From Rheum nobile (taxonomy: Eukaryota; Streptophyta; Magnoliopsida; Caryophyllales; Polygonaceae), in NCBI GenBank assembly GCA_027886185.1, contig WOAB01000619.1:6200001-6264000 (forward strand): 64,000 bases of DNA, written 5' to 3'. The translations under genes were made by a program, and so were the position numbers. Shown here one piece after another: positions 11,792 through 23,000 of this stretch. How positions within the stretch are numbered: the first letter of the stretch is position 1; each line of letters begins with the position of its first letter. The notes beneath the pieces are model-generated. The model was not told the origin of the DNA, ran no database searches, and saw only the letters and a list, made by a program, of their open reading frames with translations.

Positions 11792-12208
11792 ATGGATGAT
11801 CAGCCTAACGATCACATGGTGTTTACCACCGTCCATACAGGAGGGAGAATCATCCCTTCGAGGGGAGCAATGGCCAAAAATTCGACCCACTACTACCAAG
11901 GTGGGACGACCCAAAACTGGTGTCCTTTGGCTAAAATAGTAAGGGATGTTTGGTGGCTCATTAACCAACTTTATCATTTTAACAATTGTGAACGGGACGC
12001 TTCCTACTTCTTCGAAGTTGTGCCCCCCGACGGCGGCCCTAGTACCTTGAGGGCCTTGCAGAACCGTGGAGACACAACCGTCCTTGCAGCCCTTGGTAGA
12101 ACCGTGGCGTTCATTAACATATATGTCATCACCAGAGATGTTGTTCAAGAACTTCCGCAACGCGACGGCCCAGATTCATCTGTCTCATCCGTATCAGTGT
12201 TTATGTAA
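11792..12208 (+). CDS. Small ORF, possible stand-alone PB1-like domain (138 aa)
   Basis: An intronless ORF follows a TATA box. The protein contains FTTVHTGGRIIPS, a THYYQGG segment, a WWLINQLYHF segment and a C-terminal IYVITRD strand. This order resembles the PB1-like domain that begins many plant MULE transposases (hydrophobic strand, HGG, Y.GG, lGY-like helix, IYv end). Here it stands alone on the + strand, about 20 kb from the - strand transposase start. The family link is by eye only and may be wrong. No stop or frameshift is seen, and the last residues (SVSSVSVFM) are low complexity. It may be transposon cargo or a displaced domain. Confidence 0.45.
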   Translation: MDDQPNDHMVFTTVHTGGRIIPSRGAMAKNSTHYYQGGTTQNWCPLAKIVRDVWWLINQLYHFNNCERDASYFFEVVPPDGGPSTLRALQNRGDTTVLAALGRTVAFINIYVITRDVVQELPQRDGPDSSVSSVSVFM

Positions 12209-12985
12209 TATTTAATAATATCACGTAGTATTTAGTAAGTAATTTAGTGTAGTGACTATGTAATGTCACGTAGTATTTAGTAGGAAATCAAGTATTTTGT
12301 AATGCATGTTACTTTAATGGATATATAATGTCATGTAGGAATTGTATAATGTCATATAGTGACTATATAATGTCACGTAAATGTAGTGCTTTATGAAGCA
12401 TGTTATGTATTTCCGTTTTATATAATATAGTACTTTATGATAATGTCGCATAATATAGTACTTTATGACATATGAAAGACGACAGGCCAAAACAATTAGT
12501 ATGACAGGCCCAAAATGCCATATTAGGCCCAATTTCTGAGCGGTTCCTTGGAGCACACAATGCCATATTAGGGCCAATTTCTGGCCGGTTTAACAATTAT
12601 ATTAATAACTTGTTATGAACCCGGTTTAACAGACTATTATATATATTGTTCCAAAACGGGTTTGACTTCATTTCATCTATCTCAATTTGGGTAAGTTTTC
12701 TAGGGTTTGTCGGGATTGAGCAGCCGAAATCAAATTGTCCCCATTTGGAGAGAGTTCAACCACAATCAACACCATTTGACTCACGAAAAAGGAAGTCCAT
12801 GTATTATTAAACAATTAGCATGGTTATTTTTAAATTGTTTCAAAAAGTTTACCTTGGATTCGAACACATGGAGTTGCTAAAGTGATATTCTGAGTTTCAA
12901 AGAAAGTCTCTCTTTGGAATTGGGTAGTTCTATTTGCTTTACCGTATTGCATCAAAGTCCTATTCTGTGTGGTGCTGTTAACAGG
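12209..12985. repeat. Noncoding DNA with TATAATGTCA-type short repeats
   Basis: From 12215 to 12480 the words TAATGTCACGTA, TAATGTCATGTA and TTTATGA recur in a degenerate minisatellite-like pattern. The rest, to about 12980, is spacer, possibly with the upstream exon or leader of the B3 gene. An acceptor-like TTAACAG sits just before the ATG at 12986. Confidence 0.5.
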
Positions 12986-13574
12986 ATGCCGAACAGTGTG
13001 ATTGATATCAGCTCTGAATCCCACTGTGAAGAAGACACCAGTTACAGCACTTGGAGTACTGGAGAGTACAACAGTGGCGACCACCCAATTATTCTTGAAG
13101 ATGATGAACATGTTGATGATGATGAACATGATGAAGATGTTGGAGCTGAGCCAACATCAGCAATACAAAGAGCCCAAGCTTTTCCATGTGACAAGAATAA
13201 TAGTTTCGTTGTTTTAATGAAACAAACCAATGTCCAGGGCGACTATCGTCTGGTAGGATTACTTCATAATATCATGCAAATGTGTGATAAGGATTACTTC
13301 ATAATATCAACTTGTAATGCACTTACTGATATACAGGGTGTCCCGAGCAAACATGCTATCAAATTCTTGAGTGTTGCAAGAATCACTGAAGTCATCCTGA
13401 ATTGTGGTATGACTGATTGGCCCGTGTCTGTCGCAAAAAGTGGGAATCGCTATAGATTTGGCACAGACTGGAGGCAATTTGTAATTGACAATGAATTGGA
13501 AATCAACGATGCATGTGTATTTGAAATAGTGCATCGCCGCAATGTTATATACAACGTTACCATATTCAGAGCTT

Positions 13575-13608
13575 TGGTCAACTTGGAAGACGTTGCAATA
13601 GCAAGTTC
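13575..13608 (-). pseudogene. Detached 3' piece of the MULE transposase (SWIM finger start)
   Basis: Read on the - strand, this piece continues the transposase frame that stops at 25847. Joining across the retrotransposon, and counting the duplicated AGTTC once, gives LYARTC then YCNVFQVDQ. This matches the CxCxxFxxDQ start of a MULE SWIM zinc finger. The expected IPC.HA continuation is missing: the strand is then occupied by the B3 reading frame in antisense. The transposase is therefore truncated here. Confidence 0.6.
13604..13608. repeat. Target-site duplication AGTTC (left copy)
   Basis: AGTTC here is repeated exactly at 25847-25851, directly after the right LTR. Five bp is the size expected for this retrotransposon class. 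The duplication proves that 13609-25846 is one insertion. Confidence 0.9.
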
Positions 13609-16164
13609 TGTAACACCCCCGACTTACATCGGAAATGCCACACGCCAGTGACCTCAGACGTTGCTGTCCGATGTCACCCAAGGCTTTGATCGGAATAATT
13701 AGTCTTAAATAAACATAATAATTAATGAAAGATTAAACAGCGGAAGACTTTTAAGAATCAACCTATAACATGGCTAGGTTATAAAGACATATTAAAGTAC
13801 AACTGATCAACTTTAAAGTACAGACACTTAAACCTTCGTCTGCAAGCCTCTTCTTCTTCAACTGGTTACTTCGGAACTCCGGGAACCAACCACTGATGTG
13901 CCGTAGGACGGATGACACCAGCCAACCATGCAAGGAATAAAACCCGGTTGGTTAGTTTAATGAAAGACTATGCAAGGGTGGAAGGAGAATGGTTCTAGTG
14001 ATCGTAACCGCTTACTATCATTGTCCTTCGAATAATAACCGAAGGAACGATGTATATAACCCGGTACTTTCACGGAATGATTAAACCCTTAGATATGCAC
14101 TGAAGAGAAGACTCCCAAAGGAAATGAACCTTATGGGAAATTTATGAAGAGAGGACTCCAATAGAATGAGTCCTATAGAAACGTACGAAGAGAAGACTCC
14201 AAAAGAATTGAGTCTTATCGGAAAGCATGACAAATGTTTGAGAATATTATAATTTCACATAATAGTTTAAAAGGACTTGGTGTTTCGGTTCACGACCAAC
14301 CTCACCGCACAATGCGAATTCAGATTGGAAAGAGAATTTTACTCTGACCAAAGTCTAGACGAGTTTTCCTAGCTGTACTACTTCCTAGTTGCACTACTCG
14401 CCTGAGGGTATATTAATTATGTGCATAACGGCACTTATCTTAATTAAATCCAAAAACATACATTTACGTTATAAGCTTTTAAGATCTCCTCACAAGAGAT
14501 ATCAAGATCTCCTCACGAGAGATATCAGGATCTCCTCACGAGAGATATCAGGATCTCCTCACAAGAGATATCAGAGGGAATAAATCCCGAATGGCGGCAC
14601 CAGCTGTGTGCACAAAACCCTGAATAAGGGTAAGGTCATGACCGAAGGATACTAGGGAACAATCCTTCTAGAACCAGTTATAAAGAAACCACTAGACCTC
14701 GTAAGGTACATAGCGTTCCTACAAATTCTCGTTCTAACTAAACAGTTAAAACACACAATAGTCCATATCAATGCCATCGAGGCAAATAACAGATATAATA
14801 GCGTTGTTTCTAGCAATATATACAATCTATTATAATATCTGTATTTTAATTATATATATATAATAGTGTTGTTTCTAGCAGTATATACAACCTATTATAA
14901 TATCATATCATTTATCAAATCTGTTCCCAAACGAAAACAATAGTTCATCCCAATTTAATTAACAATTAAACAATTGATAATTAATATAAATATGGAATGA
15001 TAAGCAAGAGCGAACCGCCACTTGCCTTAAGTAGATTCGGCGATGAATCTAGACGAGACGACTACTGATGATATCATTTCCGAGGATATGGCCTATGCTT
15101 CAGCTAGCTCTAGCAGGATTACGGGTCCACTCGCGATCCAACAAATAACGTTACAACTGACAAATTAATTATCATCAATTAATTTGTCTGACGAGCTCGA
15201 GTAATTAAATTTAATAAATTTTTATGATTTTAAATCATAAAAATATTAATTAAATTTTCCTAAAGAAAAATACGGATAAAAGTGGGTCGAAAATATACCG
15301 CTCGATCGATTTCGGGTTAAATCTGGACTGGATGGGATTTGGGCTTCTCGGCCCAACAAGTAATTAATTAAGGGAGGGGGAGCCCACCTCACTTGTCTTC
15401 TTCCTTGCTTCTACGTAACAACAACAACAGCTCAACAATGGAGCTTCAACCACGCACAATAGCGGCCAGGAGGGGTGGCTCGCTGGGATGGGTCTCGTCA
15501 CCGGACTGGCTCGCCTTCGCCGGGAAGAGGCTCGTCGTCGGAGTTACAACAGCCAGCAACGACAACAAGCAACTTGGCGCGACAACATCTCAGCTCCGTC
15601 TTCGCCGGGAAGGACGCTCGTCGTCGGGGTCTTCGCCGGGGAGAGCAACAGCACCACGACACCGGCAGCCAGCAATACGCAACGACAACGTAGCCGAACA
15701 GCAGCTTGGACAACACAACAACGCCGGTGAAGGAGGAGGAGCTCGCCGGCGGGAAGAGCAACAGAGATGGCCGAGAGGGAGAGAGAGAGCTGTGGTCTGT
15801 TGAGGCTGCCCACGACCCTTCCGATCAAGCTCTATTTGAAGCCCAATGGAGAAGGCATGCCCGTCCAACACATCGACAATTGTCCCGACAAGGAAACGCA
15901 CGTGGAAGAAATTTGAGGCTGGCGTACAGAGTTGTACATGGAAAGTTTGGTATGGGTTTTTAAACCCCTGAAATTATATGTTTATATCCAAACAAATATT
16001 CTAAGTCCCTAAAATACATCGAATGTATTTTATACCACTCAAGGAATTATTTCGGAGATCAAGGATATTACAAAAAATCCAAACTCCACTGAAAGCGAAA
16101 TAATTATTGAACGAAGGTTGGGAAAATTACCCAATTATCCTTTCTAAAAATGAGGGATATTACA
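13609..16164 (-). repeat. E1 3' LTR (2556 bp, single-unit form)
   Basis: Starts TGTAACACCCCCGAC and ends GGGATATTACA, read on +. It has one copy of the block that is five-fold in the other LTR. It includes four 23-bp repeats at 14481-14572 (GATCTCCTCACRAGAGATATC core) and a GC-rich part at 15400-15900. Open frames in the GC-rich part are not supported as genes. An internal hairpin-like CCAACC...GGTTGG block at 13920-13950 is conserved in all three related LTR families here. Confidence 0.9.
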
Positions 16165-18565
16165 TCACCTCCCCCTTAAAAGAAGTTTCGACCCCGAAAC
16201 TTGGCCGAATAATCTATGAGATCGGGTTACAACTAACCTTACTACCAGAACTTAATATCCTTAATCATTTTACCCTTGACATGCTTCTAGAAAATGATCA
16301 GTTTTCTCAATCATACCACTATCTCGCATTTCCATATGTTACACTTGTAGCAACTCGTAACTACATCCACCAGGTCATAATTATCTTATGATAATATCCT
16401 CTTAAATCCTTGCAACAAACTTGCTTTCCTTTAAGCATGAGAACATACCTTTCTCTGTCAACCTTTCCATTTATAACTTTTCTTAGAGTACGTAACTTAT
16501 CTGCCTTATATTCCATTATCAGATCTTAGTGGTCTTGATACATCGTATTTCCTAATTCCTTTAAGTGTATACTCCACAATTCCATTACTCATCATTATCG
16601 GGTTTGGCCCTTATGCCAAATTCTAACTTGGTATCCTTTCGGTAATGACTTAACCTATTCCTCTAATCACTTTATAACTTAAACCCTTAAGATTCCTTAA
16701 CTTCCTCCAGACATAACCATCACACTTTTATTCCTATGTTCCTCGAAACGAATCACATGAGATATTACCCTTAATTCCTTAAGGTATCATCCTGAAAATG
16801 ATTCATTGTCGACTGCCTCAGTCACTTCTATCAGAACCTTTAATAGTTTATACGATTAATGCTTGCTACTTTACTCCTTAGGCGTACATAGAAAATTTTC
16901 TTTACTGAATCTTTTAATATATCGGGATCATCAACATATCCTATCCTTAAACTGTAACCTTTCCATATTTAAGTGGCCTACTCCCAACACAGTGACTTCA
17001 CAATCTGATCTTTCCAATAAGGGTTGTACTATACGCCTTATGGCTAGCCCATTCACATAAAGTCCAAATATCAAACCTTGTAATTTCTCAAGTGTCATAA
17101 CTCTTTATTCCTTGAAAGGACAACTTCCCAAATTCAATCATTTGGCCTACTTAAATTTGGCCCTAAAGCTCACTGCCAACTCAGATCTGTAGTTTCCTCG
17201 AAACATGGTTGTGATAAATCGATTAGCACGGTTGTGCCTAATTACTTTATTTCCCTAAACGTAACATCAAATCGCCATAACAGACATCAATCACTCTCTG
17301 TCCAATTCTTGATGTCGCTTCTCTTAAGGAAGCCTCATAACGGACCTCAGGTACATCTTCCAAGACAATACCTATGACCTCACACCCTTAGCCTTTCCGA
17401 AAGTCTAATCCTCTGGTCCACAATGGACACATTTACTTACAACTTCCATAACCATAATCCCTATGACTTCACCAAAAAATGTACTTTTATGTAACGTTTC
17501 GCCACTTTGGGCCGGCCCAATCACAGGGTTGCAGCCCATCCACCCCAACCAATCACTGGTGGCCTAGAATTAATCTCGCCACTGCCAGTAGGTTGCCCAT
17601 CACTGGTGGCCTAGAATTAATCTTGCCACTTCTAGTAGGTTGTCCATCACTGGTGGCCTAGAATTAATCTCGCCACTGCCAGTAGGTTGCCCATCACTGG
17701 TGGCCTAGAATTAATCTCGCCACTGCCAGTAGGTTGCCCATCATTGGTGGCCTAGAATTAATCTTGCCACTGCCAGTAGGTTGCCCATCACTGGTGGCCT
17801 AGAATTAATCTCGCCACTGCCAGTAGGTTGTTGAAGAGACTCAAACTTGAGACCTCTCCCTTTACCAAGCAGTGGAATGCTAACTTGGTACCAATTGTTT
17901 AGAGAAATTGGATTCCCTATGAACTATCCCTTATATATATATATATTCTCTTCTTAGCAAACTATCCCCATGGACGGCTATAGTATGACCACACAACTAG
18001 GCATTCTGAACTTCATACAGTTCACTCACACGTACTTTTACCAAAACAAATGTTTAGGGTACACATACGGGAAGAAATTCTTAATCACATAAAGCATTAA
18101 CCACATACATTTGTTTCCTCTATAATACGGAATTTTGGTAAAGCTCAAATCATGAGATAACGATCATCTGTTCTACAAAGGGAGTAATTAATGTCATACC
18201 GATGCGACATTACTCCAGGAATAAGGAGAGATTCCTAAGGATGGATCTAAAAAAAATTCCATAGTGGAGTCGACCCTGGTGTTAACCATGTAAGGAACGA
18301 ACACATCGGTTCCATACGTTACCCCTCCTTTGTGAGTCCTGACAGTTTTTATCCGTATGACATAATTGTTTTTGGCACTCACGGAGTCTCGTATGAACGA
18401 ACAATTTGCAATAGTGACGAATTTAGTAATTTCCGAAACAAGGAAACACTTCTTCATTGATCGAAACATTACATAAAGCAACTGACAGAAAGTCAAGTAG
18501 ACAGATTACTAAGCTATGGAGGCTATCGACACAAGTTGTCGCTCCTTAAAAAGCCTTATAAAATA
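16165..18565 (-). mobile_element. E1 degenerate internal region, pol missing
   Basis: Next to the 3' LTR is the purine-tract segment TCACCTCCCCCTTAAAAG (reverse complement is A/G-rich). Beyond a short pol-end remnant, no RT, RNase H or integrase motif could be read in any frame, so this part is decayed or foreign. It also holds the 47-bp repeat block and SINE-like head described separately. Confidence 0.6.
17490..17910 (-). mobile_element. SINE-like insert with six 47-bp tandem repeats
   Basis: Six copies of a 47-bp unit (core CACTGGTGGCCTAGAATTAA) begin at 17554, 17601, 17648, 17695, 17742 and 17789. On the - strand they are preceded by a tRNA-like head at about 17905-17830: an A-box-like stretch, GCTTGGTAAAGGGAGAGGTC and a B-box-like AGTTTGAGTCT. 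The same head occurs near 50.7 and 57.8 kb. A polymerase III SINE origin is likely but not proven. Confidence 0.5.
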
Positions 18566-19360
18566 CTACCACTTGTACAAAGCTTCCCCCCCATCGGGGT
18601 GACGTATCACAAAGAGTCGCTGCTCATGATCCGAAGATTCCATAGGTGCCTTGCCTTTATCACGAGTAGTGGACGGCCCCGGAACAGGTACTTCTGCCCT
18701 TGGATTCTGTCCACTGCCAATGTTTGAGGCCTGGTTTGCTTGCTTTGGTTTTAGGTCCTCCTTCTTACAGTATGTCTTCATGTGGCCTTCCCTCCCACAT
18801 TTGTAGCATATCCGCTTTAACTTTTGGCAACCAGGGCTCTTGTGCCCAGCCTTACCACAGTTGTGGCATATAATCCCGCCGCTATTCCAGCTTGAGCCTT
18901 TGGCGGAGCCAACCTGAGTTGCCCTGGTCTTAGTACGACCAGACTTCTCGAACTTGGTGGGCGACGCCGAGTGTTTGAACGAGCGAGCCCTGCGATTCTG
19001 TTGCCCGTTCCCTGCCTCAACCTGCGCCTCCACACTGGATGTGACTTGAGATATGGGGGCCGCTTGAGCTTACGGTATCATATGACCTATTAATACTTCG
19101 ACCACTAGCACCACTATCTGTCCAATGGTCGCCGCATTTAGCATGATCGGGGCAAGAAGTGGAACTTCCCTTGCAGCTTGGGGGTCTGCTTGTCCCTGAT
19201 AAACATCCTGTCGCAGGGTCGGATCACTGCTACGTGATCCAAATCCCGCGTTTTCTCCTTGTGGAGTAGCATTCCTTAGCTGGATTCGAGAATCACTGTT
19301 AGGACTCTCGCTAGCTGCCTGGTTGGTGGATCGGGTGTCCATCACCTGTTGATGAACCAT
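18566..19360 (-). pseudogene. gag fragment with two CCHC zinc knuckles (E1)
   Basis: One frame runs from 19360 to 18566 with an in-frame stop at about 19070-19072. The N-terminal half (MDTRSTNQAASES...) resembles the start of gypsy gag. The capsid core seems deleted, since only about 260 codons remain. The C-terminal half is basic and carries two nucleocapsid zinc knuckles, CHNCGKAGHKSPGC and CYKCGREGHMKTYC, about residues 45-80 of the 19033-18566 part. It would bind retroelement RNA if intact. Protease, which should follow, is missing. Confidence 0.75.
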
Positions 19361-20023
19361 AACGTTAGGCTAGAACCTTTCCAACTTGTACATGACACTG
19401 AGTTGATTACGTTATGATACAAATTATAAGGGTCCAAACTAATAACTCTATATTAGTCTGACTGGCCCACCACCATTAACCGCAAAACGACCTTCTTCTG
19501 ACTTTCTTGGAAAGTGGAACTCTAGGAGAAACGTCAACCTTTAAATGACATTCCATCTAAGGAGAGACGATATTCCTAAGAATGGTTCTAAGGAATAAGT
19601 AACAACTTGACTCTTGCAGAAGTTTGAAAACCAATTAATCTTAAACCAGATGTCTTCAAACTTTATACTTTATACCTTTAAACCTTATATATAAAAATAA
19701 TTATCTATAAAGTTAGTTTCTCAAATTAGTGATACGATTATCACAAAACTTGTACCAAGACCAAAATCACACTTTTAAAATTACAATCATAAACTCAATT
19801 TAATCGCTTATAACACGACATTTTATACACCAATTATAAATAGCTTTTGAAGTTCAAATAGCTAAATCATTATTTAAATTCCAAGGAGTAAAGAAAACTT
19901 TTAAATCCAACAGTTAAATCCTCAAAGTTCTTTTTAATAGAACATAGGTTGAAAATAGTTTCAAAATTAATTCTTTCGAAAATTCTCAAAACCTAACAAT
20001 AAGCCAAAAATTTTAAAACCATT

Positions 20024-20035
20024 GCTCTGATACCA
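20024..20035 (-). other. Primer-binding site of E1
   Basis: On the - strand the sequence is TGGTATCAGAGC, matching the 3' end of plant initiator-methionine tRNA as in many plant LTR elements. It lies four bases from the LTR at 20040 and fixes the element's orientation. Confidence 0.85.
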
Positions 20036-20039
20036 TATT

Positions 20040-23000
20040 TGTAACACCCCCGACTTACATCGAAAATGCCACACGCCAGTGACCTCAGACGTTGTTGTCC
20101 GATGTCACCCAAGGCTTTGATCGGAACAATTAGTCGTAAATAAACATAATAATTAACGAAAGATTAAACAGCGGAAGACTTTTAAGAATCAACCTATAAC
20201 ATGGCTAGGTTATAAAGACATATTAAAGTAATACTGATCAACTTTAAAGTACTGACACTTAAATCTTCGTCTGCAAGCCTCTTCTTCTTCAACTGGTTAC
20301 TTCGGAACTCCGGGAACCAACCACTGATGTGCCGTAGGACGGATGACAACAGCCAACCATGCAAGGAATAAAACTCGGTTGGTTAGTTTAATGAAAGACT
20401 ATGCAAGGGTGGAAGCAGAATGGTTCTAGTGATCGTAACCGCTTACTATCATTGTCCTTCGAATAATAACCGAAGGAACGATATATAACCTGGTACTTTC
20501 ACGAAATGATTAAACAATTAGATATGCACTGAAGAGAAGACTCCCAAAGGAAATGAGCCTTATGGGAAATTTATGAAGAGAGGACTCCAATAGAATGAGT
20601 CCTAAAGAAACGTACGAAGAGAAGACTCCAAAAGAATTGAGTCTTATCGGAAAGCATGACAAATGTTTGAGAATATTATAATTTCACATAATAGTTTAAA
20701 ATGACTTGGTGTTTCGGTTCACGACCAACCTCACCGCACAATGCGAATTCAGATTGGAAAGAGAATTTTACTCTGACCAAAGTCTAGACGAGTTTTCCTA
20801 GCTGCACTACTTCCTAGCTGCACTACTCGCCTGAGGGTATATTAATTATGTGCATAACTGCACTTATCTTAATTAATTCCAAAAATGTACATTTACGTTA
20901 TAAGCTTTTAAGATCTCCTCACAAGAGATATCAGGATCTCCTCACGAGAGATATCAGGATCTCCTCACAAGAGATATCAGAGGGAATAAATCCCGAATGG
21001 CGGCACCAGCTGTGTGCACAAAACCCTGAATAAGGTTAAGGTCATGACCGAAGGATACTAGGGAACAATCCTCCTAGCACCAGTTATAAAGAAACCACTA
21101 GACCTCGTAAGGTACATAGCGTTCTTACGAATTCTCGTTCTAACTAAACAGTTAAAACACACTTAGTCTAATGAAAGACTATGCAAGGAATAAAACTCGG
21201 TTGGTTAGTCTAATGAAAGACTATGCAAGCGTGGAAGCAGAATGGTTCTAGTGATCGTAACTGCTTACTATCATTGTCCTTCGAATAATAACCGAAGGAA
21301 CGATATATAACCTGGTACTTTCACGGAATGATTAAACAATTAGATATGCACTGAAGAGAAGACTCCCAAAGGAAATGAGCCTTATGGGAAATTTATGAAG
21401 AGAGGACTCCAATAGAATGAGTCCTATAGAAACGTACGAAGAGAAGACTCCAAAAGAATTGAGTCTTATCGGAAAGCATGACAAATGTTTGAGAATATTA
21501 TAATTTCACATAATAGTTTAAAATGACTTGGTGTTTCGGTTCACGACCAACCTCACCGCACAATGCGAATTCAGATTGGAAAGAGAATTTTACTCTGACC
21601 AAAGTCTAGACGAGTTTTCCTAGCTGCACTACTTCCTAGCTGCACTACTCGCCTGAGGGTATATTAATTATGTGCATAACGGCACTTATCTTAATTAATT
21701 CCAAAAACGTACATTTACGTTATAAGCTTTTAAGATCTCCTCACAAGAGATATCAGGATCTCCTCACGAGAGATATCAGGATCTCTTCACAAGAGATATC
21801 AGAGGGAATAAATCCCGAATGGCGGCACCAGCTGTGTGCACAAAACCCTGAATAAGGGTAAGGTCATGACCGAAGGATACTAGGGAACAATCCTCCTAGC
21901 ACCAGTTATAAAGAAACCACTAGACCTCGTAAGGTACATAGCGTTCTTACGAATTCTCGTTCTAACTAAACAGTTAAAACACACTTAGTCTAATGAAAGA
22001 CTATGCAAGGAATAAAACTCGGTTGGTTAGTCTAATGAAAGACTATGCAAGCGTGGAAGCAGAATGGTTCTAGTGATCGTAACTGCTTACTATCATTGTC
22101 CTTCGAATAATAACCGAAGGAACGATATATAACCTGGTACTTTCACGGAATGATTAAACAATTAGATATGCACTGAAGAGAAGACTCCCAAAGGAAATGA
22201 GCCTTATGGGAAATTTATGAAGAGAGGACTCCAATAGAATGAGTCCTATAGAAACGTACGAAGAGAAGACTCCAAAAGAATTGAGTCTTATCGGAAAGCA
22301 TGACAAATGTTTGAGAATATTATAATTTCACATAATAGTTTAAAATGACTTGGTGTTTCGGTTCACGACCAACCTCACCGCACAATGCGAATTCAGATTG
22401 GAAAGAGAATTTTACTCTGACCAAAGTCTAGACGAGTTTTCCTAGCTGCACTACTTCCTAGCTGCACTACTCGCCTGAGGGTATATTAATTATGTGCTTA
22501 ACTGCACTTATCTTAATTAATTCCAAAAACGTACATTTACGTTATAAGCTTTTAAGATCTCCTCACAAGAGATATCAGGATCTCCTGACGAGAGATATCA
22601 GGATCTCCTCACAAGAGATATCAGAGGGAATAAATCCCGAATGGCGGCACCAGCTGTGTGCACAAAACCCTGAATAAGGGTAAGGTCATGACCGAAGGAT
22701 ACTAGGGAACAATCCTCCTAGCACCAGTTATAAAGAAACCACTAGACCTCGTAAGGTACATAGCGTTCTTACGAATTCTCGTTCTAACTAAACAGTTAAA
22801 ACACACTTAGTCTAATGAAAGACTATGCAAGGAATAAAACTCGGTTGGTTAGTCTAATGAAAGACTATGCAAGGGTGGAAGCAGAATGGTTCTAGTGATC
22901 GTAACTGCTTACTATCATTGTCCTTCGAATAATAACCGAAGGAACGATATATAACCTGGTACTTTCACGGAATGATTAAACAATTAGATATGCACTGAAG

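Larger units (their letters stand above)
12986..13608 (+). pseudogene. B3-domain protein, 3' end cut by LTR insertion
   Basis: The ATG at 12986 follows a splice-acceptor-like AG and is the best start. The N-terminal 60 residues are acidic (DDEHVDDDEHDEDVG). Residues about 70-200 form a B3 DNA-binding fold of the plant REM type: VPSKHAIKFL, ILNCGMTDWPVSV, a GTDWRQFVIDNELE segment, ACVFEIV and NVTIFRA. B3 domains bind DNA in plant transcription factors. The frame runs into the retrotransposon at 13609 and stops inside the LTR (13649-13651). The domain itself looks complete, so the loss may be only a short tail. The minus strand of its last bases encodes part of a MULE SWIM finger. Confidence 0.6.

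Noticed and set aside
15393..15963. Several overlapping frames on both strands in the GC-rich part of the E1 left LTR (and the copy at 25087-25598)
   Set aside because: High GC content keeps all frames open, no domain is visible, the frames differ between the two LTR copies, and they lie within an LTR.
18194..18496. 100-aa frame on the - strand of E1, considered as a protease
   Set aside because: No DSGA or ILG motif; could not be supported.
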